Positions 34,904-46,140 of a stretch of 64,000 nt of DNA are shown here, in pieces. The position numbers and the translations under genes are program-made. The notes under the pieces are model-generated. The model was not told the origin of the DNA. It worked only from the letters and a program-made list of their open reading frames with translations, and did no database searches. The number at the start of each line of letters is the position of its first letter. Positions within the stretch are counted from its first letter, which is position 1. The DNA is from Humulus lupulus (Eukaryota; Streptophyta; Magnoliopsida; Rosales; Cannabaceae), in contig NC_084794.1 of the NCBI RefSeq assembly GCF_963169125.1, forward strand, positions 157,366,858 to 157,430,857, written 5' to 3'.

Positions 34904-35250
34904 ACCACCCTCCACCCCCCCCCCACCTGACGCCACCTCGACCACCACCCCAAGCCCACCCCACTGCGACGCTGCACCACCCCACCCTAAGCCCACCCAC
35001 CCCAACGACACCTCAAGCCCACCCCAACCGAGCCCCACCCCACCCCGACCACAACCACAACCCCGAGCCCACCCCACCCCACTACGACGCCGCACCACCC
35101 CACCCCGACGCCACCCCAAGCCCACCCCTGCTGCCTCCTCCTCCTCCAAGCCCCCCGTCCTCGATGTTGCACCCCCACCACCCCGAGCCCCTCCTCCCTG
35201 ACGCCGCAATCCCACCACCCCGAGCCCCTGTCACCTCCTCCTCCTCCAAG
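34902..35250. repeat. C-rich, G-poor low-complexity tract
   Basis: Diverged short repeats of CCCACCCC, CCCGAGCCC and CGACGCC. One strand is extremely C-rich. Frames through it on both strands are Pro- or Gly-rich by composition only. On the minus strand, runs such as GGGGTGGGGTGGG could form G-quadruplexes. It lies in the 5' noncoding part of the CACTA element. Confidence 0.7.
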
Positions 35251-35370
35251 CCGGTGGCCTATTATTTTTATAATATATGTTTTGAGTATTTATTATAAAT
35301 TTTTTTTTTGTAAAATTAAAAATAAAAAACAAACTTGAATATGTATTATTTTTTTATATTTTAATGCTTT

Positions 35371-35375
35371 ATATG
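35371..35375. other. Target-site duplication of element B (left)
   Basis: ATATG, repeated exactly at 59630-59634 after the right LTR. Confidence 0.9.
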
Positions 35376-35966
35376 TGTTATCAAAAAAAAATTAGCATTG
35401 GTGACGTGGCAAGTGATCCCTGGACACATGGCTGACACCTGGAAACGTTCTACTAGAGTATCGACCAGAAGACACATTAGAAGCAGTGCGAACCTGTCTT
35501 ACCTGCGACCAGTCTGGTCGATAGCTCCGCATACAAGGCAACATTAAAGGGAAGATCTTTGTGAATCCTGAATTTATCTCACACAATCTCTTGAGTATCC
35601 GATTATTCAGGAAAGAATATTTGTAACAATCTTTTGTAATCCCCCTTGAGCCTATAAATAGCAAGAGATAGCTCAAGGGAGGGACTTTTGGCTTTTGAAT
35701 CATTTGAGACTATAGTAGTTCTCCTAGTAATATTCTATTGTTCTTCAGATATCAGTGAAACTCATTGAACCCTAGTTCTTTGATCACTCATCTGATTTTT
35801 ATATCAATATCAACCTAAGTGGACGTAGGTCATTACCAGATCCTGGGGCCGAACCACTATAAAATACTGTGTCTTATTTACTTTTGTCATTACGTTCTTC
35901 TCATTACTTTCATTCATATCAAGCATATTCTGACTCCGTGTCAGTTGGACAAATCGTGGGTCAACA
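35376..35966 (+). repeat. 5' LTR of element B
   Basis: 591 bp. Contains GACGTGGC (35403-35410), a mutated G-box CACATGGC (35425-35432; intact CACGTGGC in the other LTR) and TATA box TATAAATA (35653-35660, in GAGCCTATAAATAGCAAG). Confidence 0.9.
35653..35660 (+). promoter_or_regulatory. TATA box of element B LTR
   Basis: CCTATAAATAGC, about 306 bases before the LTR end; the same site is at 59316-59323 in the right LTR. Likely core promoter for genomic RNA. Confidence 0.65.
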
Positions 35967-35967
35967 T

Positions 35968-35990
35968 TCTGGTGCTTTCATTGAGAGCTT
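35968..35990 (+). other. Primer binding site region of element B
   Basis: TCTGGTGCTTTCATTGAGAG directly after the LTR end. The position and TGG start fit a primer binding site common in Tat elements; I cannot assign the tRNA with confidence. Confidence 0.6.
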
Positions 35991-36014
35991 GATTTATCGT
36001 TGTTGAGAAAACTA

Positions 36015-38270
36015 ATGGCGAAAGCTGGAAAGAAAACTGGACAGGCAGCCGCCGCTACACCATCAAACCCGCCACCTCCTCCTCCTCCTGTAAGCATGGC
36101 AGAGGATGAACCACAACTGGAATTTGAGGAGGAGGAAATGGATGATGCAACGTTGAAGAGTACCCTAGGCGCGTTGCAGGAAGAACTGGCTAGTCTAATA
36201 GCCAGTCAGGAGACTGCCACTGAAGTTATGGCGCGGCAGCAGCAGGAGATTGAACGGCAGCGCGCGGAATTGAGCGAAAGGCAGGCGGAGGTGGACCGCT
36301 GCCAGGGCGAAGCCATGGGAGCCCTCGAGGCAGCCTTGCTGCTAGCTAGAAATCAGGCTGCACCTGCTTCGCAGCCTAACCAACCTGCTAATGGGCCATC
36401 TCAGAGGGGTCCCAATCCTAGCCCACCGATTCAGCCTTCAATTCCGCAAAGGCCCGAGCAGCCACAGATGCCCCATGACGATGTCCCACTGGATCCTGAG
36501 GCACAGCCACCATCCCAGGCTGCTCGGGGTAATCCCCCGCAACAGAGGCAGAATAGGACCGAGCATCAGCCTCGCAGTCCTAGACGCCGTAGGGATGATG
36601 GGCCAAATTCACCGAACAGAGGTCAACACCCTCCTGGTAACAGGAGGGACTCAGAGTTAGGCTCTGCGGTCTGGGGCCCCCCACGGCACGATGATGCACG
36701 GGGACACCACGACCAGCGTAGGCCACCCTCTAACGCTCAGGACGATTCAGCCAGGAACGGACATCGAGGGAACAGTCGATCTCACCATAGCCAGTCGAGG
36801 TTCAGAGATGGCCACGAATATAATGAGGCCGACTCAGGCAAAGGAAATGTCGGTGGGAGGAATGAAGAAAGAGGTCAAGGCAGGAGCCAGGTACCTCAAG
36901 ATGACCAACCAAATAGACAGGATGTTGGGGGGTAGCTCAGACAAAATAATGTCTTCAACCAGCTCGGGGGTAGCGAGCAGTGGAGAAGAGAAGAGGACTT
37001 AAGAGATGTACTCAACGATCGCCGTGAGAGGCATGGCGAGAACGTCCCCCCGGAAACAGAGGCCACAGCGATTCCTGCCGCTGTGCAGGCCCAGATAGAC
37101 GCCGTCAACCAGACTGTGCAACAGCTGGTCGGGGGAAGGACTTCCTACATTGACCACGATAGGAGGAAAGGCACTCCTTTCGTACGAAGGATAGCTAACG
37201 CCGAAACTCCTAGCAAGTTCAAAATGCCTACACTCCCAAACTTTGACGGATATGGGGACCCAGTGTCCCATGTCAACAAGTTTGAAATTCAGATGGATAT
37301 TCAGAAAGTGTCCGAAGACGCTCGGTGCAGAATCTTCCCTGCAACACTTTCTGAAGCTGCGCAGGAATGGTTTTTTAAGTTCCCTCCTGCAAGCATAGTT
37401 TCTTGGGAAATGTTCGTAAGGGAATTCTACTGACAGTTCTATGCAGGTCGTGTGCATCCGACCGAAGCGAACTAGTTGGTTGAAATTCGCCAACAAGATG
37501 GGGAGTCAGCGAAAGACTACATCCAACGTTTTATGTGAGCAGCAGCTGGAGCGAAGAAGGTCGGGGACGAAGGGAAGATGATGGCCATAGCTGCAGGAGT
37601 AAAACGTCGTTCTCCCCTCTGGAAAAGTCTCCGAAAGGAAGGGGTGAGAACTACCCAAGAATTTTTTGATCGAGTTGATCGCTATATCAAGCTTGAAGAA
37701 GCCATTGTCGACGATGGAAAGCCCTCAGGCAAGGATGAGAAGGCTTCCGAACCCGCCAAGGCCGCCAATGGGTCCAAACCTAGTGGCAACGACAAAGGCA
37801 ACGGGAACGGCAACGGTAATGGCAAGAATGGTGGAAAATGGCCGTATAACGAGCCTTCCACCTCCGACAACAAGCGAGCCAAGGGTAATCGTTATGAACC
37901 TCGGTTCACTAACTACACTGCCCTCGTTGAGTCTCGGGGAGAGGTTTATCAGGCCACAAGTTCCAATGTGCCTTACAAGAAACCTGGGCCCATTCGAAAG
38001 GACATTTCAAAAAGAGACACCACCAAGTTCTGTCGTTACCATAATGACTACGGACATGACACTAATGAATGCAACCAGTTAAAAGACGAAATCGAGTTCC
38101 TTATTAGACAAGGACACTTGAGAAGATACGTACGGGCCTCGGGAAATTCCCAACGAGAAGCTCCGGGTGGCAACGAGCAGGCGTCCACATGCCAACGCTC
38201 GCCACCATTACAGCCTACCCCCGTGGCTGGAACACTCTTAACCATCTGTGGAGGCCCGCACCTTGCAGGA
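36015..38270 (+). pseudogene. Element B gag
   Basis: Capsid/nucleocapsid part of the polyprotein. The first ATG in frame is 36015 (MAKAGKKTGQ); an upstream TTG at 36000 is not needed. N-terminus: Pro run, then a charged coiled-coil-like stretch (ELASLIASQETATEVMARQQ), then a Pro/Arg/Gln-rich segment. The gag core includes LPNFDGYGDP and AQEWFFKFPPASI (about 37230-37400). The zinc knuckle is of the CHHC kind: CRYHNDYGHDTNEC (38031-38072), as in other Tat gags. In-frame stops at 36933-36935 (TAG), 37431-37433 (TGA), about 37473 (TAG) and 37536 (TGA); the frame otherwise continues to 38954, so gag and protease are in one frame. Confidence 0.85.
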
Positions 38271-41200
38271 AATAGCGGAAAGGCCCGAGAACGATATGCT
38301 CAGACTCTGCGCCACGACCAGGACATCGAGATGATGACTGTGGAGGACCGTGCACCAAAAAAGGCTCGGCCAGAGGGAGGAGAGATAACCTTCTCTGATG
38401 ACGACACCCAACACGTCAGGTTTCCACATTCCGATCCGCTGGTCGTGGACATCCAGATGGCCAATATGATGGTGAAGAGGGTACTGGTCGATACAGGAAG
38501 TTCAGTGAATATCCTGTATAAATCAACACTGGAACGCATGAAATTGTCCGTGAAGGACTTGAAGCCCTGCAATCAAACGATATACGGCTTCTCTGGAGAA
38601 GGACTCGCGCCAGCCGGATTGATCAAACTCCCAGTAACGACGGGTACAGCGCCTGCAACAAGGACATTACTTGCCACTTTTGTAGTGGTCGATTGTCCTT
38701 CGGCGTACAACGCCGTTATTGGAAGGCCCATACTGGTTGATCTACGGGCCGTCATCTCTATGTGGCACCTAGCCATGAAGTTCCCGACAGACGCGGGGGT
38801 AGGACGCGTTTTGGGAAACCAAAGGGAAGCCAGGGAGTGCTACAACGCCTCGATCACAAAGGCGAAAAGTGGAACGCCGAGGAGCACTACCCCGGATAGA
38901 TTGCAGATGGCAGTTGATACGCAAGCCCAATCTGGTGATGAAGTCACCAAATAGGGTGTTGCCCAAAGTAAGGATGGAGATTTGGATCCTCTCTTTGGGG
39001 ATTTTGAAGAAAATGTTGGACCCGTCGAGGACCTGGAGGAGGTCCAACTCGACAATGAAGACCCAACCAAAGTCGTAAAGGTTGGGAGAAACTTAGAGCC
39101 TACCACTAGTGGAATTCTTGCGAAAAAACCAGGAGGTTTTCGCCTGGTCGCATAAAGACATGGTTGGGATAGATCCTGCAGTAATCAGCCATGTCCTGAA
39201 TATAGACAAAACCTTTACACCTGTGCAACAGAAAAGAAGGCTGCTCGATAAAGATAGATCAAGGGCCTTAAAAGAAGAAGTCGAAAGACTAAAGGAGAAT
39301 GGGTTCATCAGGGTGGCATTTTATCCATCGTGGGTCTCTAATCCAGTGCTGGTTCCCAAGCCTAACGGAAAATGGCGAACCTGCGTGGATTTTACAGACC
39401 TCAATAAAGCCTGCCCAAAAGACTGCTTCCCACTCCCAAGGATCGACCAGCTGGTCGATGCAACTGCAGGACACGAGATCCTCTCGTTCATGGATGCATA
39501 TTCAGGCTATAACCAGATTAGCATGCATCCCCCTGATGAGGATCACACCAGCTTTCGGATCGACACGGGCTTGTATTGTTACAAAGTAATGCCCTTCGGA
39601 CTGAAAAACGCAGGAGCGACCTACCAACGGCTAGTTAACCACATGTTCAAGGAGCAAATCGGTGTAAAAATGGAGGTATATGTGGATGACATGCTGGTAA
39701 AGTCTAAGAAGGAAGAAGGGCATGTGAGGGATTTACAAGAGTGCTTTGATGTGTTAAACAAGTACCAAATGAAGTTGAATCCCCTCAAGTGTTCCTTTGG
39801 AGTCGGATCAGGGAAGTTTTTGGGGTTTATCGTAAATTCAAGAGGAATCAAGGCCAACCCCGAAAAGATAAAAGCCCTGATCGACATGAAGTCGCCAGAA
39901 AGGATCAAAGATGTACAAAGTTTAACCTGGAGGATCGCAGCCCTAAGTAGATTCATTTCGAAATCAACAGACAAGTGCGTCCCATTCTTCAATCTACTTA
40001 GGGGGAATAAGAAGTTTGAATGGATAGAAGACTGTGAGCAAGCATTCCAGGCGTTGAAAGCTCATATGGCACAACCTCCCATCTTGTCAAAGCCGATCGA
40101 AGGAGAGACTTTGTTTATTTATCTGGCGACTACCGAAGTTGCTGCTGGCGCGGTACTTTTACGGGAGGAAGAAGGCGTACAGAAAGCAGTCTACTATGTC
40201 AGCAAGAGGCTGATCGGTGCAGAATTACGATATCTGCCAATTGAAAGGTTAGCATATTGCCTAATTCTAGCCTCTAGGAAGTTACGTCCTTACTTCCAAG
40301 CCCATCCTATCACAGTTCTAACTGACCAGCCCCTTCGGCAAGTCCTCCAAAAACCTGAGGCGGCTGGGCGATTGTTAAAATGGGCAGTCGAACTAGGGCA
40401 GTTCGATATAACCTATTCACCGCGAGCAGCAGTAAAGGGACAAGTCTTGGCCGATCTTATTGCGGAGTTCACCGAACTCCCGGACAGCGAGCAGTGCGAA
40501 CTGCCTGAAGCGCCCGTGCCTCAAGATAAAACTCCTTCGTGGAAGCTATTCACAGATGGCTCATCCAACGAATCCCACGCTGGAGCGGGAGTGATATTGA
40601 TAACGCCAGAAGGGCATCGATTTCACTGCGCTATCAGGTTCGACTTCACTGCATAAAATAATGAAGCGGAATACGAAGCACTCCTCGCTGGATTGAGAAT
40701 GGCAAAGGATATGAACAGAAAGACGCTTGATATCTACAGTGATTCACAGCTGGTGGTGAATCATGTTCTGGGAGAATACCAAGCGCGAGGCTTGAAAATG
40801 GTGGCCTACTTAAATAAAACAAAAGACTTGTTAGCCCAGTTCACGAAGTACACCCTCCAGCAAATCCCGCAAGATCAGAATTCAAACACAGATGCCTTAG
40901 CCAAACTCGCAAGCGCGAGGGATGCTGACACCTTGAACATCGTGCCAGTAGAAAGACTGAGTAAGCCGAGCATACAAACCATGGAATCCAGTATGGAGAT
41001 TCGGATGGAGGATACGTGGATGGCGCCTTTCTTGGAGTATCTGATGAATGGTATGCTGCCAACAGATAGGAACAAGGCCAGAACTCTACAAAGACGAGCT
41101 GTTAGATACATATTGGTCGATGGTGTGATGTACCGAAGAGGATATTCGATGCCACTACTCAGGTGCGTTACACCAGAAAAAGCTAAGGAACTCATGAAAG

Positions 41201-42251
41201 AGGTGCATGAAGGCTTCTGCGGGGATCACGCTGGGGGGCAGAGTTTGGCAAAAAAGATTCTAAGGCAGGGCTATTTTTGGCCAACGATGAACGAGGATTC
41301 GATGGAGTTTGTACGAAGATGTGATAAATGTCAAAGGTACTCCAAGATTCCACGAGCAGCTCCAAACGAATTGAAACAAATGCAGAGTCCATGGCCTTTT
41401 ACAGTATGGGGGATAGATTTGATTGGATCCCTACCTACAGGGAAAGGCGGAGTAAAATACGCAGTTGTGGCAGTTGATTACTTCACCAAATGGGCCGAAG
41501 CTGAACCACTCACAACCATCACGACCAAGAAAGTTCTCGACTTTGTCATTAAGAACATTGTCTGTCGGTATGGTTTGCCAAGAAAGATAGTTTCAGACAA
41601 TGGGACCCAATTTGACAGCGACTTATTCACCAATTTCTGCGAAAGGCATGGAGTTATTAAAAGCTTTTCTTCAGTCGTACACCCCCAGGAAAATGGGCAA
41701 GTCAAAGCCGTAAACAAAACTCTTAAAGACACCTTGAAGAAAAGACTTGAGGAAGCTAAAGGAGCATGGCCACAGCAGTTGCCTGAAGTCCTCTGGTCGT
41801 ATAGAACGTCTCACGGAACAGCGACAGGACATACTCCATTTTCCTTAGCCTATGGGTATGAGGCTATGTTGCCTGTTGAGTTAGATCCCCCCTCACATCG
41901 GCGTTTGACTTACGACCAGGATCAGAACAGCCAGATAATGATGGAGTCCCTAGACTCAATCGATGAGATACGAGAGAAATCTCAACTCCGAGTTGCTGCA
42001 TACCAGCAAAAGGTCTCCCGGTACTTTAACTCAAAGTTAAAGAAAGAAAATTCAACGTCGGTGACTTGGTGTTACGACGAGTTTTCTTAAATACCCGCGA
42101 CCCTACTGCTGGTGTGCTCGGACCCAATTGGGAAGGACCTTACCAAATTGAAGAAGTCCTTCATCCAGGCACCTACAAACTTGCACGCTTAAATGGGGAT
42201 CTCGTTCCACGCTATTGGAATGGAGAACACCTGCGCAAGTATTATCAGTAA
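38271..42251 (+). pseudogene. Element B pol: PR, RT, RNase H, second RNase H, INT
   Basis: Pol in the order protease (VLVDTGSSVNILY, about 38480-38520, DTG intact), RT (WRTCVDFTDLNKACPKD near 39370-39425; YVDDMLVKS about 39679), gypsy RNase H (about 40110-40470), archaeal-type RNase H (FTDGSSNESHAGAG about 40550; SDSQLVVNHV about 40740), and integrase (HEGFCGDHAGG...CDKCQ 41207-41334; WGIDLIGS 41407; DNGTQFDS 41596). Two RNase H domains are diagnostic of the Tat lineage. The third catalytic residue of integrase is Lys instead of Glu (NGQVKAVN, about 41694-41718). Stops at 38952-38954 and 40654-40656, a deletion/frameshift at about 39100 and a one-base loss near 42040 break it. Ends HLRKYYQ, stop 42249-42251. 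Confidence 0.9.
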
Positions 42252-42917
42252 ACAGTCCTTTATAAAGGACTGGCTTGTATTAAATTTCAATTTTTACAAG
42301 GTTTGCAAAGAGGGTTAGCCACGTTGTATGGCTAACTTCTCGTATATGTAAGGTTCTATTATAGAATCACTCGTAAAGACATGTTTAGTCCATTTTTAAT
42401 ATGAGATTATAAGGGAATGTGTGTAGCCAGTCATTCTTGGCAACCATTGTGAATTTACATTTACAAGTATTTGTTCATTACGTGTGTTGTTTTGCTGTAT
42501 TACAAGTATCATTTTTCACACGAATAGGAATGTTCGAACAGGCCATGGTTAGGGCAAGTGACCAAGGACCTAAAGCTCCTCGATCACTTAGGCGGTATAT
42601 AAGGCACATCGATAGCAAAGCATACTCGCAAGGTATGTAAACACATGAACAAAATGAGTGAAAGCATGCTACAGTACTTAGAGTATTTTTCAAAATTTAT
42701 GTTTTGTTAAATCATGCCAAAGTACTATGCTAAGTTCGGTCATACGGACAAATGTTATAATAAATAAAGATATTATAGCATCAAGATTTAAGCTTTTACA
42801 CCGCAAGCATCGCTGCTTGGATGTAACTGTTCAAGTAAAAGAAAAAAGATTTACTGCCCGTGCAGCAAAGTTTAAAACGAAAATATATTGTCTTTACATG
42901 ACGACCCGTGGGTCGTG
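42252..42917 (+). other. Element B linker with hairpins
   Basis: Noncoding stretch between pol and the insertion of C. A 20-base perfect palindrome (42253-42272, CAGTCCTTTA + reverse complement) begins right after the pol stop. A hairpin GTTAGCCA-7-TGGCTAAC follows at 42314-42336. The block around 42555-42620 matches the linker of element A. No convincing gene. Confidence 0.6.
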
Positions 42918-42922
42918 TAGCC
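42918..42922. other. Target-site duplication of element C (left)
   Basis: TAGCC, repeated exactly at 55535-55539. Confidence 0.9.
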
Positions 42923-44098
42923 TGTTGATGCTCAGAATCTCATCAAGAGAAAATGCAAGGCCGAAGCAGGCCACCATCTCGCGAGGTAACCACATGGGCG
43001 AGGCCAATCATGTGTGAAGCCACCCCGTCTCGCAAGGCCACCATTCCGCGAGGCCACCCCGTCTCGCGAGGCCGCCGCATGGGCGAGGCCAATCATGGGC
43101 GAAGCCACCCCGTCTCGCGAGACCACCGTTCCGCGAGGCCACCCCTTCTTGCGAGGTCCTCCCGTCTCGCGAGGCCGCCGTTCCGCGAGGCCCTCCCGTC
43201 TCGCGAGGCCGCCGTTCCACGAGGCCCTCCCGTCTCGCGAGGCCACCGTTCCGTGAGGCCCTCCCGTCTCGCGAGGCCAATATTCTGCGAGGCCATCATC
43301 TGGGCGAAGCCACCCCGTCTCGCGAGGCCCTTGGGCCAATCCCACCATGCGAGGCCGAGGGAGGCTGCGAGGCCGTCAACGACGCCCCATGCGCGAGGTC
43401 GCGCAAGGTCCCACGCGCGCGCGCCCCGGGAGGTCCATCAGCCCACCATCTTCTCAGGAGGCCGACACCCCATCACTTGACACGTATGGGCCTGAGACCC
43501 CTACTCAACGCCACGGCCAGTACGGGCACCAAGGGTCCCCTTCCTCACACCTCGAAGTCCCTATGCTTAGGAGATCCAGTACGAGTCGAATAAGACATAT
43601 TTGTACGACCAAGTACTAAGTACGGATACCAGTGCCAGTGAGATTGTTGGGGTAAGGATCATGGTCCGTACGTCTACAGCCATAGGTCAGAGCCGACACC
43701 ACTACCTCCTGCGCCAATACGCCTGTCACCACGCATCGGGCAGGGGTACAGACAAGTAGTGGAGACATCCTCCTGACACCTGCCCCTGTACGGGATGTAC
43801 AACCACGACCTCTGAAGCCACTCCCCTAGTACAGTACGTATGTACCACTGGGTCCCCTGGGCCACTATGTACCTAAGGCCATTAGAGCCTACTATAAACT
43901 GAACTCGAAGGCCACCTGAAAGGGGGTTGGAAATTTTACTGTAGCAGAGGCATTGGTGTGAATGAAATACTAAGTTTTCCATCATTGTTATATCATTATT
44001 CTTGAGTTATTGTTCAAGTTTTCATAGCTTTCCAATTAGCGATTTTGATTTGATAATTTCTCCAACTTAACTTCGTTGACGAGTTCTCACCGTCAACA
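42923..44098 (+). repeat. 5' LTR of element C (1176 bp)
   Basis: First third is a GC-rich minisatellite (about 42955-43330), then a unique part with CTATAAA at 43892-43898 as possible TATA box. Ends CACCGTCAACA. Confidence 0.9.
42955..43330. repeat. GC-rich ~34-bp minisatellite in 5' LTR of C
   Basis: Unit roughly CCCGTCTCGCGAGGCCGCCG + TTCCGCGAGGCCCT, best seen at about 43165-43265. It contains the palindromic core TCTCGCGAG eight times exactly plus variants. Very CpG-dense. Stop-free reading in several frames on both strands produces Arg/Gly/Pro-rich pseudo-frames. Confidence 0.85.
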
Positions 44099-44100
44099 GT

Positions 44101-44118
44101 TTGGCGCCGTCTGTGGGA
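44101..44118 (+). other. Primer binding site of element C
   Basis: TTGGCGCCGTCTGTGGGA, two bases after the LTR end. TGGCGCCGT is the type seen in many Tat/Athila elements and resembles the complement of the tRNA-Asp 3' end; tRNA identity not proven. Confidence 0.65.
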
Positions 44119-44166
44119 ACGTTAGTTTCAAGCTACTGTTCCACCATTGTTTTCGACAAGAAGAAG

Positions 44167-46140
44167 ATGCCGAGACGCTCGAAGCGACTGAGGGAGACGC
44201 GGGAGGTCGAGGTTCACCTGAACGGAGTCCAGCTGAAGGCCTCCATGAGGGACGCTCCTCCCCCCAGAGACGTGGAACCCCCACAAGACCCTGAGGTTCA
44301 CGGGGGTGATAGGGTGGCCTCATCGCCAGCCGCTCCACCCGGAGGGAGTCCTCCAAGAGCACCACCGGTAAACGCTGATGCGTTCCCCCCTCCAAAACCG
44401 CCGCAGGCACCGAACTCCGGCCGGCAAGACCCGGGCCCTTCTACCCGTAGGCATGACAAGCACCCCCGGGTCCACTCCGTGGGCTCAAGTTCGAAATCCC
44501 AGTTTTACGAAGAGGAGATACGTGAACTCCACCGTAAAAAAAAAAGATTAGAAACCACCTTAGAAAACATGCAAGAGGTCCTTAACGGCCTGTTGCAGGG
44601 TAAGTCTAGTGTAACCTTGCCTAAGGGGAAGGAGAAGGGCAAGGATGGGGTGGAGACCACTGTGCCAGTAGATGATGGAAGAACCCGACATTCAACTAGC
44701 AACACCCCTCGCGCGAAGCAACATGATCACCCCGAACCGCCTAAGCAGGACCAGAAGCCAGCACCGAGAACCAACGCTGCCCCTCGCCATGAGGATGAGG
44801 TCACCTCCAAAAGAACACCCCCAGACTTGCGGGAGGAGCTCAATAAGAAGAGGGCGGGCAAAGGGACCACGCCCCCTGTGGTGCCTCGAGAAGGCAAGGG
44901 AAAAGCAGATCTTAGCCCGTCCACTCTGAGAGACACCCTCAGCAAAAGGAGGCAGGACCTAGACATGGAGATGCGGAGCTTGCGGAGCAAGATTGTCACC
45001 GCGTCGGGTGGCCAGACCTTTGAGGAAGACTTCGACCATGAGTCGCCCTTCGTACGAGAAATTCAGGCAATCCGGCTCCCTGCCAATTTTAAGGAGCCCA
45101 ATATGACCCCTTACGAAGGGAACACGGATCCAAAATACCACCTGGATGCGTTTAATGATCTGATGAAATTGAGGGGGATCGGAAGTGGTGCCAGGTGCCA
45201 TTGCTGTGCTGTTACTCTGAAAGGACCCGCCTACAAATGGTTCAAAAGGCTAAGGCCAGGGTCCATCAGATCCTGGCAGCAGTTCTCTGACGAGTTCCTC
45301 CAACAGCACCATGTCATGCGGGACTACATGATGCCAGGTACCAGCTTGGCCAATGTGAAGCAAGGGAGAAGGAAAGCCTGAAGAGCTACATTCACCGGTT
45401 CAATATGGAGGCCGCAAAAGTGGGGAGCCTAACGCGTCGTGAGTTAAAAATGGCCATTACCGCTGGGGTGCTCCCAGGAATAAAATTGTGGGACAACATG
45501 TTAAAGAGGGAAGTCACTGACCTGGATGACTTCTATGAAAGAGCACAGAAGTACATCCGTGTGGAAGATGGCCACGCAAACCTGAAGGCAGGAAAAGAAG
45601 AGCCCCACGCGAAGTTCCCAACTAACGACAGGTCGAATGTAGCAAAGAAGAAAAGGACGTACGATGGGTCGAGGGATGACCAGCAGAGGAAAACCAAGCA
45701 AGGGGGTGATCATAGGCCAACAGCTTATACTCATTATACGAACCTCACGGACACCAGGGAGCATGTTTACATCACCAATGAAGATCGGGTGCCCTTCAAA
45801 AAGCCCCCGCCAATGAGAAAGGATCGGTCCAAAAGGGACCCCAGTAGATACTGCCAATACCACAAGGACATCGGGCACACCACAGCAGAGTGTATCCACC
45901 TACAGGAGGAAATTGAAGAGCTTATCCGCCGGGGGCACTTGGGCTGCTATGTCAGGAGAGAAAGGCAAAGGCCAGAAGGCGAGCCCACAGCACCCCAGGC
46001 ACAAGAGCGAGCCCTGGAAATACAGGGGGAGGTCCGAACCATTTTTGGAGGTCCAGGATTTGGGGGAGACTCTAGGAAGGGGCGAGATAAGTATGCAAGA
46101 GAGGCTCGGCGAAGTCCGCCTCCCTGCGTCGTGAGTTTAG
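44167..46140 (+). pseudogene. Element C gag
   Basis: Starts at ATG 44167 (MPRRSKRLRETREVEV); the frame is open further upstream, but only through the primer site. It is basic and Pro-rich at first. Then come a coiled-coil segment (EEEIRELHRKKKRLETTLEN, about 44510-44570), the gag core with FEEDFDHESPFVREIQA and AYKWFKRLRPGSIRSWQQFS (about 45230-45290), and a CHHC knuckle CQYHKDIGHTTAEC (45852-45893). The frame shifts at about 45367-45381, where one base appears to be missing in a G run; after it the frame runs without stop into pol. The upstream frame stops at 45381. Confidence 0.88.

Noticed and set aside
34812..35218. Pro-rich (plus) and Gly-rich (minus) frames of about 130 residues
   Set aside because: Low-complexity C-rich tract; both strands open by composition, no conserved start or domain.
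36999..37496. 165-residue minus frame opposite B gag
   Set aside because: Plus-strand gag with zinc knuckle and capsid core explains the region; no recognisable motif on minus.
42953..43480. Open frames on both strands in the GC-rich 5' LTR of C (Arg/Gly/Pro-rich, 70-175 residues)
   Set aside because: They follow the 34-bp repeat, occur in several frames and both strands, and have no domain. Repeat composition explains them.
45367..45405. Programmed frameshift between gag and pol in C
   Set aside because: The shift lies inside the gag core rather than at a gag-pol border, and B and the gag knuckle region show a single continuous frame, so a one-base loss is more likely.
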